A stretch of 64,000 nucleotides of DNA. Source: Carya illinoinensis. Lineage: Eukaryota > Streptophyta > Magnoliopsida > Fagales > Juglandaceae. The position numbers were made by a program, and so were the translations under genes. The DNA lies in NCBI RefSeq assembly GCF_018687715.1, contig NC_056760.1, forward strand, positions 40,957,501 to 41,021,500. Reading direction: 5' to 3'. Positions 35,117 to 47,000 of this stretch are shown here, piece by piece (position 1 is the first letter of the stretch; every line of letters starts with the position of its first letter). Below the pieces are notes generated by a model. It made no database searches. It was not told the origin of the DNA and saw only the letters and a program-made list of their open reading frames with translations.

Positions 35117-37172
35117 TGTGATGACCCGTTTTTACGTGTATTTTCACTAAAGGGTTATTTTTAATTTAATTAATATATTGATTTATTTATTTTAAATTAT
35201 TGTGTTTTAAATTGGTTTTTGATGTTGTGTTTAATTTATTTAGTCGTTTTACAGTTCTTAATATCTTTTTCGGCGGATCAATTTTGATTTCCGGAGTGAG
35301 GACTGGACCTCATTTCTTTTTTCCATCTTTTCTTTTCTCTTTTCCCTTTTCTCTTTTTCTCTTTTCTTTCTTTTTTTTCCTCCCTTTCTTTCCCGTGAGT
35401 CGACCCCCCCATGCGTTTTCATTCTCTCTCTCTCTCTTCTCCCCCATGCCGTTCACGTCCAGCCACCCAGTACTGCCGCTCGCTGGTGCCGTGAGCCACA
35501 CCACCACCACCAATCTCTTCCCCTCCCTTCAGTGAACCATCCCACAAATTTCCACCGCCAACGGAGCCGCCGTTTAGCCGGAATACCTCCTCCAAGCCAA
35601 ACGGCTTTTGCTCCGATTTGCCGCCGTCGCTCCACCTCCAGCCACCACCTCTTCACCACTTCATCACCGACTCCTTGCCGTCCTAAACCACCCATTTCCG
35701 GCCTCAACTCGTCGCCGGAACAGTCCCCACGAGCTAACTCTTTGATTTGGGTATTTTGGCCTCCTACCGCCGTTTTTGCCGCCACCCACGGCCAAACTCC
35801 ACTTCCCTTAGTTTCATAAACATCCCTAGGCCATTCCCTATCAATCCCAAACTTTGGTTTGTCCCCGTTCGAAAGTGGGTAATTTATTACCCATGGCCAC
35901 AGTGTAAATTATACTGTTACGTTGTTTTTCTTCCACCGTTTGCAACACCGCGAGCTTTCGAAAAATATCTTATAGCGCTATAAGTATTTTCCAAACTCTA
36001 CCTTTAGATTTAAATGTATTTTGCTCTTACAATAAATATTTATCTGTTGGTTGGTTGATTCCGGACTGAATCCGAAGAGTTCAGGGGTCGGATGGATTGA
36101 AGACGGAGTGCTTGGTTTTGGTTATTTGTGATTGCTTGGTTATTTGTGTCATGGGGCATGCGTTACATATTGCATACATGTGCATTTTATTTTAATCGAG
36201 AAAATCACGTTCTGTTGGCATAAATGAATTTCGGGTGCGTGTGTCTCACGAGCCCAAGCCGGGATGGGTTATTATTTCGGTGGAGCTCCTCTGGTCACTC
36301 AGGAGTAGATAATACTGAGTGACATCCCCTAGGTTGTCGTAGGGTGACGACCGGATCGCACGATATGGTAACGCTGTCGTGTCGACTCCGTGGTCCCTAG
36401 AGTGGCGGGGACTAGAGGATGGCCTGGCTAGTTACGCACTGGGCGCGAGTCAAGGTATTGCTCGTTTAAGTGTCACACGCGTAGTCGTTACCTGCGGTAT
36501 GACACAAAGCCAAGGTGTGCGGATGATCCCTAGGGGAGATCATGGTGCATGCATAATTGGATCGTTTTCATGGTTTTCAGATGCGGGCCATTTTCTGGGA
36601 AAATGGCGAGATTTGGTTTTGAGGCTTTTGATCTATTTTATGGGAAAATGGTGGTTTGGGCCATTATCTGGGATAATGGCGAGACTTGGTTTTAAGCGAT
36701 ATGTTTTTGGCGTGCGTAGAAAAATATGGTTTTACGGGACATGTGCATTGGCTTGTCTTTCATGCATGTTGTTTGAGTTTTATATGTTTTTATCTAGTGG
36801 TGTTTGGATTTTACTTACCTGCGTTACCATTTTTGGTTCCGTAGATTTTGGTGCAGAGTTCGAGGAGGAGGAGGAGGCTGAGCTCGAGGATGCGGCTCCG
36901 CCGGAGTTCTGAGTTGGGTTATACTTTGTTTTGAGCTTTGAAATAATATTTGTGTTATGTAATATTTTATTATATATGTTTTGAACAGCTTTGTATTAAA
37001 CAAGAAAAATTCTGGTACTTAGTTTATGACTTTGCTATCCGCTGCGTGTTTCTCGTGCATTTGTTGCTTATACACACCCTTGGCACACGTCGATAGGGTG
37101 GTGACCCGTGATGTCATCATCCGGACGTCTCGATTTTTCCGTATCCGTGCGTGGGGATTTGGGGGCGTCACA
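35117..37172 (+). repeat. gypsy 3' LTR (2056 bp, complete)
   Basis: Begins TGTGATGACCC and ends GGGCGTCACA, giving the terminal inverted repeat TGTGA/TCACA. Preceded by the polypurine tract. Compared with the 5' LTR it lacks 18 bp near 36709, between two copies of gtttttgg. It contains pyrimidine-rich (35310-35450) and proline/serine-codon-like stretches, but no gene. Confidence 0.93.
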
Positions 37173-37265
37173 GTTTATATTTTATATTGTATATTTGATT
37201 TATAATTATTTTTTTTTTAATACAACTCAATTTACCCCCCTCTTATGTTAGTCATCTGGGCAACA
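37173..37265 (+). repeat. right end of the interrupted copia LTR
   Basis: Starts directly after the gypsy 3' LTR and continues the copia LTR to its terminus GTCATCTGGGCAACA at 37265. The bases that follow are not a primer-binding site. The 5 bp outside each end (aggga and ctata) do not match, so the original target duplication is gone. Confidence 0.88.
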
Positions 37266-38063
37266 CTATAAAACTCCCAACTTCTATTTGCAAATAAGGA
37301 AATTCCCTAGGCTCTTTGAGAGGCATGGCAGACCTGCCCTTAGGGTTTCTAGAGGCTAAAATTCTGATTTGGTAGCTGTCCCAGTTTAGGCAAATTTTCC
37401 TTTTTCCCATACAAGCCTTATTAAGATCTAATTTGGCAAGTTTTTTTCATCTACTTGACTTCTATACCTTATCAGCATTTAAATAAAGCCAAAGTAGTAA
37501 CTAACACAATAGATCAACACTTTAAAGCAGTAAATTTAGCTGGAAATACAAAAAAAAATAAAATTCTAAACTACTCAAACTAGAAAAATAGAAACTCTAA
37601 TTCAAGCCCTAGGTACTCAAGTATGACAAGATTGCACCAAATATTTGCAACCTCTAGAAACTCTGTTGAGACTTGGTAAGGCTGTTAAAATGTTTAACTG
37701 GTGAGAGGAAACAAAATCATCAAGCTGGATCACTAATTTTTTGTTTACAAGTAAGAAGATATTTTATTGATACTGAAATAGGCTGGATCAGTAATTGAAA
37801 CACATTTGGTACTTTTACTATTGAAGCTTGGGGAAAAACCATAGAATCCTCTTGCCAGTAAGTGCAAGTAGCAAGAGGGAACCAAGATTGCAATTTAAGG
37901 CTTGCAATATGGAGTTGCAAATGTGGATAGATTCATTGGAAAGTGTTCGGATTTGTTTCTGGATAAAGTTTGAAGGAAAGGTTTCTTGAAATCAAAGGAT
38001 TTCCTATACAAAAATCTACCAAGTACCAACTATGAGAATAAATAAGATAAAGAAAATACTAAC

Positions 38064-38300
38064 CCTAAGTGGATGTAATTTTGTGATTTTGTACTGAGGA
38101 GTGACTCGAGTGAGGAGTGGCGCCGTGGGGCGTGGGCAGCGGCACAGTGATTCTGTGAAGACAGCGCCATGGGCACTGGCAGCGGCACAGCTTTGATTCT
38201 TTCGAAGGCAGCACGAAGAACAAATGAAGGGAATTGGAAGATGAAATGAAGAAGAATGGAGAAGAAGAAAGGGGCGGGCCGGCAGCTGAGTCGCTGAGCA
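38064..38300 (-). other. probable 5'-UTR exon of the hAT transposase gene
   Basis: On the minus strand a CT-rich leader-like stretch ends ...CCACTTAGG followed by GTTAGT at 38063-38058, a plausible splice donor. The matching acceptor is at 26739-26738, two bases before the transposase ATG. Non-coding first exons are frequent in plant hAT genes. If correct, the copia/gypsy insertion occupies this intron. Confidence 0.45.
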
Positions 38301-38647
38301 AGGGATCGGGACAGATGAAAGGAAGAAGAAAGGGGGATGGCCGCATAGGTTTAAAATTACGAAGCAAATGATGTCGTTCCTATTTCAAGGAACGTCGTCG
38401 TTTAAGTTAAGGGGGGGGAACAAAGATTCAAAACGACATCATTTTGAATCTTTGTTTTTATTTTTTAAAAAATCAGAATTCGGAGTCGGAATTCTGAACC
38501 CATGCGGGCTCTGACTTCGACCTCCGACCCCATTTTTGGAGTGCCTCCGATTCCGACTCTGTTTTTCAAAAATTTCGACTCCATCAAAGTCGGATTCGGA
38601 ACAGGATTTGGTCGGAGTCGGAATTTTTGGAAATTTGCACACCCCTA

Positions 38648-39956
38648 CCTAGGCCTAATTAGGATTGTGCATTCGGATCAAACCGGTTTGGAACTTGCAA
38701 ATCCAAGGGAATTTGGGTAGTTGTCTGTCCGAATCAAGTTATGTGACCGGTTATATGTAATTGGGTGCTTTTTTAAAAACAGAATCATGTACAAAAACCA
38801 TAGTTCAAAAGAAAAAAAAAAAAAAGGAAAGTGGAGTTAAAACTAGACAATGGTTACGATCTACCTGCTCGGATTTTAAAATCTTGGGTACGGATCTGTT
38901 TCGTAGCCTGATGTTCGATAATTTGGGGGTGTACATATCAGTTTTGATTGATTAGATTATAGTATGAAGTTTAATATATTGGAGTGTATAGTCTAGTACT
39001 CATGGGACAAATCTTATTCCAAGAAATCTCCCTTCTAAATCTTTTGAGTTGAAAGTACTTTTAAAAAATATATATATATATATATTTTTTTATTGATTCA
39101 AATCGATTTTCATTAATTAGTTTTTCTAAATAGTTTTGCGATAAAATTTCAAGCAATTTAAGGAAATTTAGATAGAATTCTACCATAAATAACACACCAT
39201 CCACACTATTGATGTTGCACAACTTCATTCGCAAGATTCAAAATTAAAACCTTTCACAGATAAAATTATTGTGACTAATGGCCATAAGATACTAACACGT
39301 CTCAAAAAGAGATCTAGCATTGAAGTTTAAGGATGAAAATGTAAGTTCACTAAAATGGAAGGGGCAGACCTCCAGTTTTCTAAATTTTGTGTTGGGTTAG
39401 GGTTAAATACAAAAATGTCATTATGGTTCGTCTCAAAATAAAATTACTCTATTCTTAGTTGAACCTTTAAGAAAAATCAAATTGGCATCTTCGTTAGAAT
39501 TCATTTATTAACTGCTAGTTTTGTTATATCAGCACCAATAACATTTTGACATGCTACACGTGCACCACGTGTATAGCATATTAAAGTTTTTAGTAAAACA
39601 TGAAAAAATCAAAATAATCATTTTGAAATAAAAATTAATATTGAAAAAAAAAAACAAGATTCAAAATAAAATGATGCAATAGGCTGAAAACTTGAAGTAA
39701 ATAAATTAGAGAAATTGAAAAAAGAAAAAAAGAAGAGAAGTGGATACATGACTTCCCTCGTTATAACTTATTTTATGTAGTTTATGAATATTTATTTCAA
39801 TTTAAGTTTAAATTTGTTTAGTTTAACTTTGTTAGTTTTATAATATCTTTTATTTTTCAGTATTTATATACATGGAATACATGTGGCCTCTCAAGTGACG
39901 TGTTCGACTGTCATTAGTGATGATGTGGCCAAGCTTTTTATGGATGGATCAATTTA
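38648..39956. other. AT-rich intergenic DNA, no gene seen
   Basis: No recognisable coding sequence. It holds a short TA repeat near 39069-39090 and several A-runs. It lies just outside the hAT right terminus. Confidence 0.5.
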
Positions 39957-40153
39957 GGAATTGTTTGAATTCAGAACTCAACTCATCTCATTTCATTTAA
40001 TCATTATAATTTTTTCAAATTTCTAAATAAAATACAATAAACAATCCAAATTTTTTAAATTTTAAAATAAAAATAATATTAAAAAAATAAGATTCTAATA
40101 GTATTTTATTTAACTTTAATCTCATCTTATCTCAACTCACTATCCAAACCTCC
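39957..40153. mobile_element. short MITE related to the TTA-target family
   Basis: Starts GGAATTGTTTGAATTC after TTA and ends TATCCAAACCTCC before ATA. The interior has ctcaactcatctcatttcat and tctcatcttatctcaactca, the reverse complement of the GAGATGAGAT ends of the MITE at 10297. Confidence 0.65.
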
Positions 40154-40193
40154 ATAATATTTTCTAAAAGTTATAACATAAAAATGTTTAGAA

Positions 40194-40357
40194 AAATTCT
40201 ATTTATAAGTCGATATAGATAATACACCTATCAAATATTTTATATGATATAATTTAATTTGAAGCATAAATTTTAAAATTTAAATGCTATAAATCAAATT
40301 TGACCATATAAATGATGTGAATGGTGTATTCTAAATACAAACTTACAAATAGAATAA
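40194..40357. mobile_element. MITE with 30-bp terminal inverted repeats
   Basis: attctatttataagt...aatacacc at the left is mirrored by ggtgtatt...acttacaaatagaat at the right. About 160 bp, AT-rich, non-coding. Confidence 0.72.
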
Positions 40358-41298
40358 CTTGAAAGTTTAATTGAAAAATATTAATTATCTTAAAGTAAAG
40401 AAAAATGATAATTTTATAAGATACAATTCGTAATTAACTCTATTTTAAATTGAAAAACTCTATTCATCATTCATTTTCTCCACATCATTTTATAATATAG
40501 TATTAAATAATAAATTCATAAGTAAAATATAATAAATAGTCTCTAATCATCTATTGTCATATAGAAGGATGATAAGAATTAAAATGACGAGTAATATTAC
40601 TCTTCCAAATAATGAGTCCCTCTTCAGATACGGTGAGTATGGACTTTTGACACCAACCAATGGAACGGTGACACATAAGCCTCCCATGTTTTCTAAGAAT
40701 ACACCTAATGCAGACAATAATAGCCCATTATTAACTTCGTTTAACTCATTTATTCTCTTTTAGTTATTTTATTTCTTTTCAGTTCATTTTGGCACATTTG
40801 CAAACCAGATATAGAGGGCCCGCTGCTTCAGATCCTCTGCCTGCTGCTAGTATTTTCTTTCTTCTTTTTCTCTTGGGATTTTACTTTGTCTAGGTTAGTC
40901 ACTATAGTTTATTCTTCTCTCTCTCAATTTGGGATTTTTCTAGGGTAAGAGAAAAATTTCTCGGATTCAACTTCTGATATTTGAAATGGAAGATCATGAA
41001 TGCACTTGTTACCAACATCAAGCACTCCAGGATCAATCTTCAGAACAGACCAAAGGTCCTTTGCCCCAAATCTAAATGGGGCTTTTTTAGCATATGCTTA
41101 AGATGTTAAACCTCAACTCAACGAATTGAAAAAATTCCTAAAATGATATTAACAGCTATTAGAGATGAATTTCATATTCACTGAACTTTGATGAATTTCA
41201 TAGGCACTGGACTTCGATGAATTTCAATTTCAAAGTTAAGGAGTATAAGCATAAATTTTAAAGAAAAAACATGAATTTCATTGAATCTCAGTACCATT

Positions 41299-41301
<3 letters not shown>
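40358..41301. other. intergenic DNA with one tiny unassigned ORF
   Basis: An ATG at 40986 opens a 29-codon frame (MEDHECTCYQHQALQDQSSE...) ending TAA at 41073, preceded by a pyrimidine-rich leader-like stretch (40800-40980). It could be the first exon of an unrecognised gene or chance. Nothing downstream matches a continuation. Confidence 0.3.
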
Positions 41302-41344
<43 letters not shown>

Positions 41345-41773
41345 CCGGAGGAGAGAATTGTGCCCAACTTCAATGGCCTTGCACTGCAACGATGATTGTT
41401 AGAGACAACCATGACGGTATGATTGAGAATAGAGAGAGCAACAGTGAGGACAAAGAGAGAGATGGGCCAGAGGGTGAAAGGATGATGAGGACATAGAGGC
41501 GCTAGAGGAGACAATCGTGCCGAACTTCGATGGCCCTACACTGTGACAATGATCATCAGAGACAATTGCGACGGTATGATCGAGAATAGAGAGAGCGACA
41601 GTTAGGACAAAGAGAGAGATGGACCAGAGGATGAAAGGATGATGAGGATAAAGAGGCACTAGAGGAGACAATCATGCCGAACTTCGATGGCCCTACATTG
41701 CGATGAAGATCATCAGAGACAACCGCGACGGTAGGATCAAGGATAGACAGAGCGACACTGAGGACAGAGATAG
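41302..41773. repeat. (AG)n microsatellite followed by a 157-bp minisatellite
   Basis: AG repeat at 41302-41340, then copies starting at 41341, 41498 and 41655, each opening ggcgc(c/t)(g/a)gaggaga or close variants. The period is 157 bp. The third copy stops at about 41773 where an insertion begins, and a similar tail reappears near 43561-43625. 157 is not a multiple of three, so the open frames over the array are not genes. Confidence 0.85.
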
Positions 41774-43558
41774 TGTTGGGAATCTTGGTCAAGTCCCCAA
41801 ACACTAAGGTTGTCCACACCTTGGTTCTCCTTAGATTGACCGAATGCCTAAGCCCTCTTGCTTGGTTCTTGCGATAATAGCAATGATGGCAATTTTGGTG
41901 AGGTGAGGTTAAGTGTTTAGGGCTGGTTTGATGTATGGAAATTATGAAAAAGATTAATGAAGTGATGAGACTCCAAAGCAAGTGATGACGTGCATGGCTA
42001 GAGGGGATACACTAGGGTTGCCGCCACTTTGGTGTGTGGGTAGGGTTTGGGCATGTAGAGAGGTTAGGGTTTGGATGGAATTCGGCTAGGGTAAGAAGAG
42101 ATGTGATCTTTAGGGTTTAAGTGGATTTAAGTAGATTCTAAGATTTAGGAATTGGAGGCTAGGGTTAGGGTTTCATAAAATGTAGAAAATCCTTATGGAA
42201 ATGAGGGTTTACAGCTAGGCTTGTTGGAGCCAATAGATCTAGGCTAGTTCAGGATTTTGGGGCTTTATGAAATAGATTTATCATGAAATATGGATCTACG
42301 GAGGCTTATGAAGTGTCTGGTAGATGAGAAAATTTATGGAAATGATAGGAAATTATAGATCTAGGCAATGACATGTAAGAATTATAAATCTATGGAAGTG
42401 AGAATGTGTTGGGCGTGATTGATAATTGGGAGATGGGAATTATGCAAGAAAAATGATGAACAAGATAGAAAATATATGAACACCAAGGAAAATTGATGAA
42501 CACGCACGAACACTCAAGAACACCTTGATAAACAACTCAACACCAATTCAAGTAATGCACAAAGATGAAAGAAAACCTCATAAATTGAATCACACATATT
42601 CAATGAATTATAAGGTGATGATTCTCTTCTTGAGATCCATGAATTTCACCCAAAAAAACTCAAGTGCAAAGGCACCAAAATATTATATCCTAAATAAATA
42701 ATCTCCCTCTAGGGTAATTGTTAAAAGATGTAAATGAAATGACTAATAGTCCTATTTATAGAGCTTACAAGTTGGAAACTCCCAAAATGTCCATAACAAA
42801 ATAAATAAATAAACTAAAAGCAATAACATAGTGATGAATGGGCCATGGTGGCTCATGGCATGTTACGACCCATGGATGGGCTATGGTGACTCATGGTGTC
42901 GTGCATGGCTTGCTTCTGGGCGTGGCATGGAGCCATGCATTGGTTTGCTGGATGGCACGGCTGCATGGCATGGCATGGTGCCATGCGTTGGTCTGGTGGA
43001 AGGCACGTCATGACGCTATGCGTGGCCTATTGATGGTGGCATGTCATGGTGCCAAGCCCAGGCCTGATGGTGGGCACCGGGTGGTGTTGTGTCGCTGCTG
43101 TGAGGCCCAGTCAAGTGGCTTGGGCAATGGTCCTGTATGGCCCAGGCTGGTGGCCTGGGCGATGGACATGCATGACCCAAGCTGACGGTTTGGGTATTGG
43201 GGCTGCAAGGAACAAGTTGGAGCCGTACGCTGGATGACATACCTAGTGGGCATGCCACTAGTCTTGCTTGCAAGGCAAGGGCTGGAGCCGCGTGTTGGAT
43301 GGCGTGCCTATGAGGGCACGTCACTAATCTCGCTAAGTAGTGCTGGGGAGCGCATGCACATGCTCAGACGCTTGCTCAAGGGAATGCGCATGCCTGCACG
43401 TAGGGGTTACGCGCGGCCAGTAATCTCCATGGGCGCTTGTTACGTGTCAAGATCTAAGTCAAGGCATGCATGCAAGCTAGTCATATGATTGTCCTAATTC
43501 TCCAAAAGTCATGTCGAGGTGTAGTTCCGAACAATCCTCCTAGAGGTTCTAACTTGTA
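41774..43558. mobile_element. 1.8-kb insertion in the minisatellite, possible solo LTR
   Basis: The array breaks at TGTTGGGAATCTTGG (41774) and resumes after ...TTCTAACTTGTA (43558), with ATAG on both sides (41770-41773, 43559-43562). The TG start suits an LTR, but the end is TA rather than CA. Its right third (42830-43480) is GC-rich and made of degenerate catggcatggtgcc and gcctgggcgatgg-type repeats. No coding domain is seen and class assignment is tentative. Confidence 0.4.
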
Positions 43559-43625
43559 ATAGAGAGAGGATGAATGAATGATGAGAATAGAGAGGAGGGG
43601 GGGGGGAGAGACAGAAAGAAAGAGA

Positions 43626-44091
43626 GGAAAATGAATTTTTTAACTTATATATGAGTCTACTGTATAATCATACGTGTCACCTTCCCATTGATTGGTAAAA
43701 CTCATAAAGCATCGCCTCCGCTTCCACGATTTGCTGATGGGGAGGTAAAATTGAAGTTGTGAAATTACAAAACCAATTTCGTATATTCCTATTTGTTTTT
43801 ACGGAAAATTCCCACTGGTCAATCGTACGTCAATGACCAAGAGTATTTTTCCAGCTGAAAACTCTTGCATCGCGGTTTAGAACCCTAGCTAATATTATGG
43901 ATTAATGTCTTTTTTATACTGATCCTATCTTGGCCAATCACTCAAATATTTGCACCGTCGCTAGGTGTTTCTGTGGGAAGATACTGATCCATCCCTCGAT
44001 CCATTTCCATATATCTTATTTTTTGAAATTTTTTGTTATAAGCATTGGAATTGGTTACGAGCGATTAGGAGAGAAACAAGGACTCGCCCCT
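43626..44091 (+). promoter_or_regulatory. DEX1 upstream region and 5' leader
   Basis: About 460 bp separate the repeats from the DEX1 start. A CCAAT-like motif on the minus strand lies at 43685-43695 (attgattgg). No certain TATA box or transcription start can be named. Confidence 0.4.
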
Positions 44092-47000
44092 ATGAGATCC
44101 TCGGCGACTAGCAGGCTGTTCTTGATTTGCTTAATTCTGTTGTCGTCCTTGAATTTCATCAATGGCGACGAGTCCAAGAAAAATAAGTTTCGTGAACGCG
44201 AGGCCAGCGACGATGCACTAGCGTACCCCGACGTGTAAGTTCGAAATTAATTGAATTTCAGGTTTAAATCTTGTGGTTGAAAATGTGTTAATTTTCCTAT
44301 TTATTCATTCGATTGTCTCTGCTTTTCGCTATATACTTGATGCAGAGATGAGGATGCTTTGACGAATTCACAGTGCCCTAGGAATTTGGAGCTAAGATGG
44401 CAAACTGAAGTTAGTTCTAGTATATATGCTACACCCTTGATTGCCGATATCAACAGGTATAATAATCAAGAGATCACACTCACTTGATTTGAACAATATT
44501 AGCCTTTCCGTGGATTCGGGTTTTAGCGGTCTCTATTCTTCCACATTTGCGCGAGACATGAATCTGCATTCGACTAGTTTAGGTGACTGCAACGTTTGTG
44601 CTTTGTTTTGCAGTGATGGGAAGCTAGATGTGGTGGTTCCTTCTTTTGTCCATTACCTTGAAGTTCTAGAAGGTTCTGATGGAGATAAAATGCCAGGTAC
44701 CATTTGTTTTTGGTTCTGGAGCGCTGGCTTTGTTTGTAAAACTTCTCTCCTACCCATCCCAATATGTTCAACTGGGCATGAATGATAAATGGTTATTTTA
44801 ACTTGCCGAGAAATGTTTTCAGAAGATAAAGATAACTGAAATACATGGGATAACTGAATTGCATAGGAATTAGCAAACTTAGCTAATGGGTTGCGTCTGC
44901 TTCTTTTATATATTTTTTTTTGATAAGTAATAAAAGATTTTATTCCCAAGAAATAGTCATAAGCTCAGGTACACAGGACGTATACAAAGAAAATACCTAT
45001 TACTTTCCAAGAACAAAAGGAAAACTGAAACAGAAACTGGAAAATGTCTTCCTTTACAAAAACTTTAGCCCACATTCTCAAAGTACTAAAGAAGAAATCC
45101 CTAAGAAGTTCTCCCAATGATCGTTCTTTGTCTTCGAAGCATCTCCCATTCTTTTTAAGCCATAGACACCACATGAGACAAAGAAGGAATCATCTTCCAA
45201 ACATGAACAGCATTCTTACCACCCTTCAAACCTTTCCACCCTACCAATAAATCCACCACTTCCTTGGGCATTACCCAAAGAAAACCAGCCAGATTCAAAA
45301 CCTCATTCCACAAGAACCTAGCCACTTCACAATGAAGAAAGAGGTGATTTACAGATTCCCCATCCTTCTTGCACATAACACACCAATCAGCAATGAACAT
45401 ACCTCTCCTTCTAAGATTTTCAGTAGTCAACACTTTGCCTAAGGAAACCACCCAACAGAAAAAAGCAACCTTGGAAGGAACTTTCACTTTCCAAATGTTT
45501 TTCCAGGGAAATTCACATCTCTTGTGACAAGTTAATAATCTGTAAAAAGAGGAAACTGAGAACTTAGCATTTCCTGCAGGAATCCACAGCATGCTGTCTT
45601 CCCTTCCAAGCATCAACTTTGAACTATAAATTCTTTCCAAAAAAGCCTTTACATCATCCACTTCCCAGTCATTAACATCCCTGATAAAGATGACATTCCA
45701 CTGAATATTATTTCAATGCCACAGAAAGACTTTCCTACAGCTGCATTTTGATCCCTAACAATTCTGAAAAGAGGGGGAAAGTCCTGCTTTAGTGGAGAAT
45801 CCCCACACCACAAGTCATGCCATAAAAGAGTCCTCTTCCCATCTCCCATCTCCCACCTTCAATCTAATATGATCTGAAAAGACCCCCCATCCTTTTCTAA
45901 TGAACTTCCACAAACTCACCCCGGATGCTCCACTAGTATCTTTAGAACATCAACCTCCCCACATACTACCACATTTGATATCGATAACATTTTTCCGAAA
46001 GGCATTACTTTCCAAATGGTATTTCCAAAGCCATTTCTCATGTAATGCTCTATTAAACAATCTTAAATTTTTAATCCCCAACCCTCCACAATCAATTGGT
46101 TGACAAACCTTCTTCCAACTAACCAAAGGAAACTTTTTTGCATCTCCTTTGCCACCGCATAAAAAATTCCAAAATAAACTCTCATTTCTTTTTTCAACCC
46201 TCACCGGCGACGGGAAAATAGATAAGAAATAAGTGGGAAGATTAGACAAAGTACTTTTTATTAGAGTTAATCTAAACCCCCCCCCCCCCCCTCTTCAAAA
46301 AAAAAAAAAGGACTAGTAGATCATTTTCCAACAAGCTAGCCTCCTTTCTATTTTCTCAATTACCCCATCCCAAATATTAATAGATTTAAAAGAAGCCCCC
46401 GAAGGTAGCCCCGGGTACCTCATAGGGAGTGAAGAAATTCTGCACCCCAGAATGTTAGCCAAATCTGAAATATTCTGAACAGAACCCACAGGATCAACTT
46501 CAGATTTCGATAAATTAACTCTCAACCCCGATACAGCTTCAAAACACAGCAGAAGTGCTCTCAAAACACAGAGATTGTCAGAATCAGGCTCACTAAAGAT
46601 CAAAGTATCATCAGCAAATAATAAATGTGAGACCTTAAAACTGCTCTGAACCTCATTACCCACCACAAAACTGGACAGAAAATTACCAACCACGGCCTTC
46701 TCAATCATTCTACTCTAGGCATCCATAATCATAAAAAAAAGAAAGGGGGAAATGGGATCACCTTGCCTCAAACCATGTGAGCTATTAAAGAAGCCAACCA
46801 GTTCTTTATTCACCAAAATAGAAAATTTTGAAGTCAACACACAATGCTTCATTCACGAACGCCTTTTATTGCCAAATCCATATCTCTTCAGCAAATAATC
46901 AACGAAATCCCAGCACACATGGTCATAAGCCTTTTCCATGTCCAATTTGATTAAAATACCAGCTTTCTCCATTTTAATTCCACTATCCAAGTATTCATTA

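Larger units (their letters stand above)
28439..37172 (+). mobile_element. Ty3-gypsy (Tekay-like chromovirus) retrotransposon
   Basis: Order is LTR, primer site, gag, protease, RT, RNase H, integrase, chromodomain-like tail, polypurine tract, LTR, which is the gypsy order. The C-terminal pattern (KTIPLVKVAWGDPLVQDFSWKR...MREQYPYLF) and the long LTRs fit the Tekay/Del lineage. The 5' LTR lacks its first ~480 bp. The pol frame is continuous from 31613 to 34995 except for in-frame stops, whereas gag also has a 5-bp duplication. It is inserted in a copia LTR that itself lies in a hAT element. Confidence 0.93.
23940..38647 (-). mobile_element. hAT (Ac-like) transposon, split by nested LTR elements
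   Basis: A transposase pseudogene (26737-24481, minus) is bracketed by two clusters of GGAGTCGGA/TCCGACTCC-type subterminal motifs, at 23944-24120 and 38470-38630. The right end reads TTTGCACACCCCTA, matching the TAGGGGTG-type terminal repeat of plant hAT elements, and ends at 38647. The matching left terminal repeat is not seen, so that end is probably truncated or mutated. The stretch 27798-37265 is a later insertion (copia LTR plus gypsy), leaving roughly 5.2 kb for the hAT itself. No 8-bp target duplication could be verified. Confidence 0.7.

Noticed and set aside
27793..37270. Target-site duplication for the interrupted copia LTR
   Set aside because: Flanks aggga and ctata do not match.
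41278..41981. Three overlapping minus-strand ORFs over the minisatellite
   Set aside because: They are the same 157-bp repeat read in three frames; no family resemblance.
42831..43488. Open frames in the GC-rich CATG repeat patch
   Set aside because: Overlapping frames on both strands from low-complexity repeats; no conserved domain.
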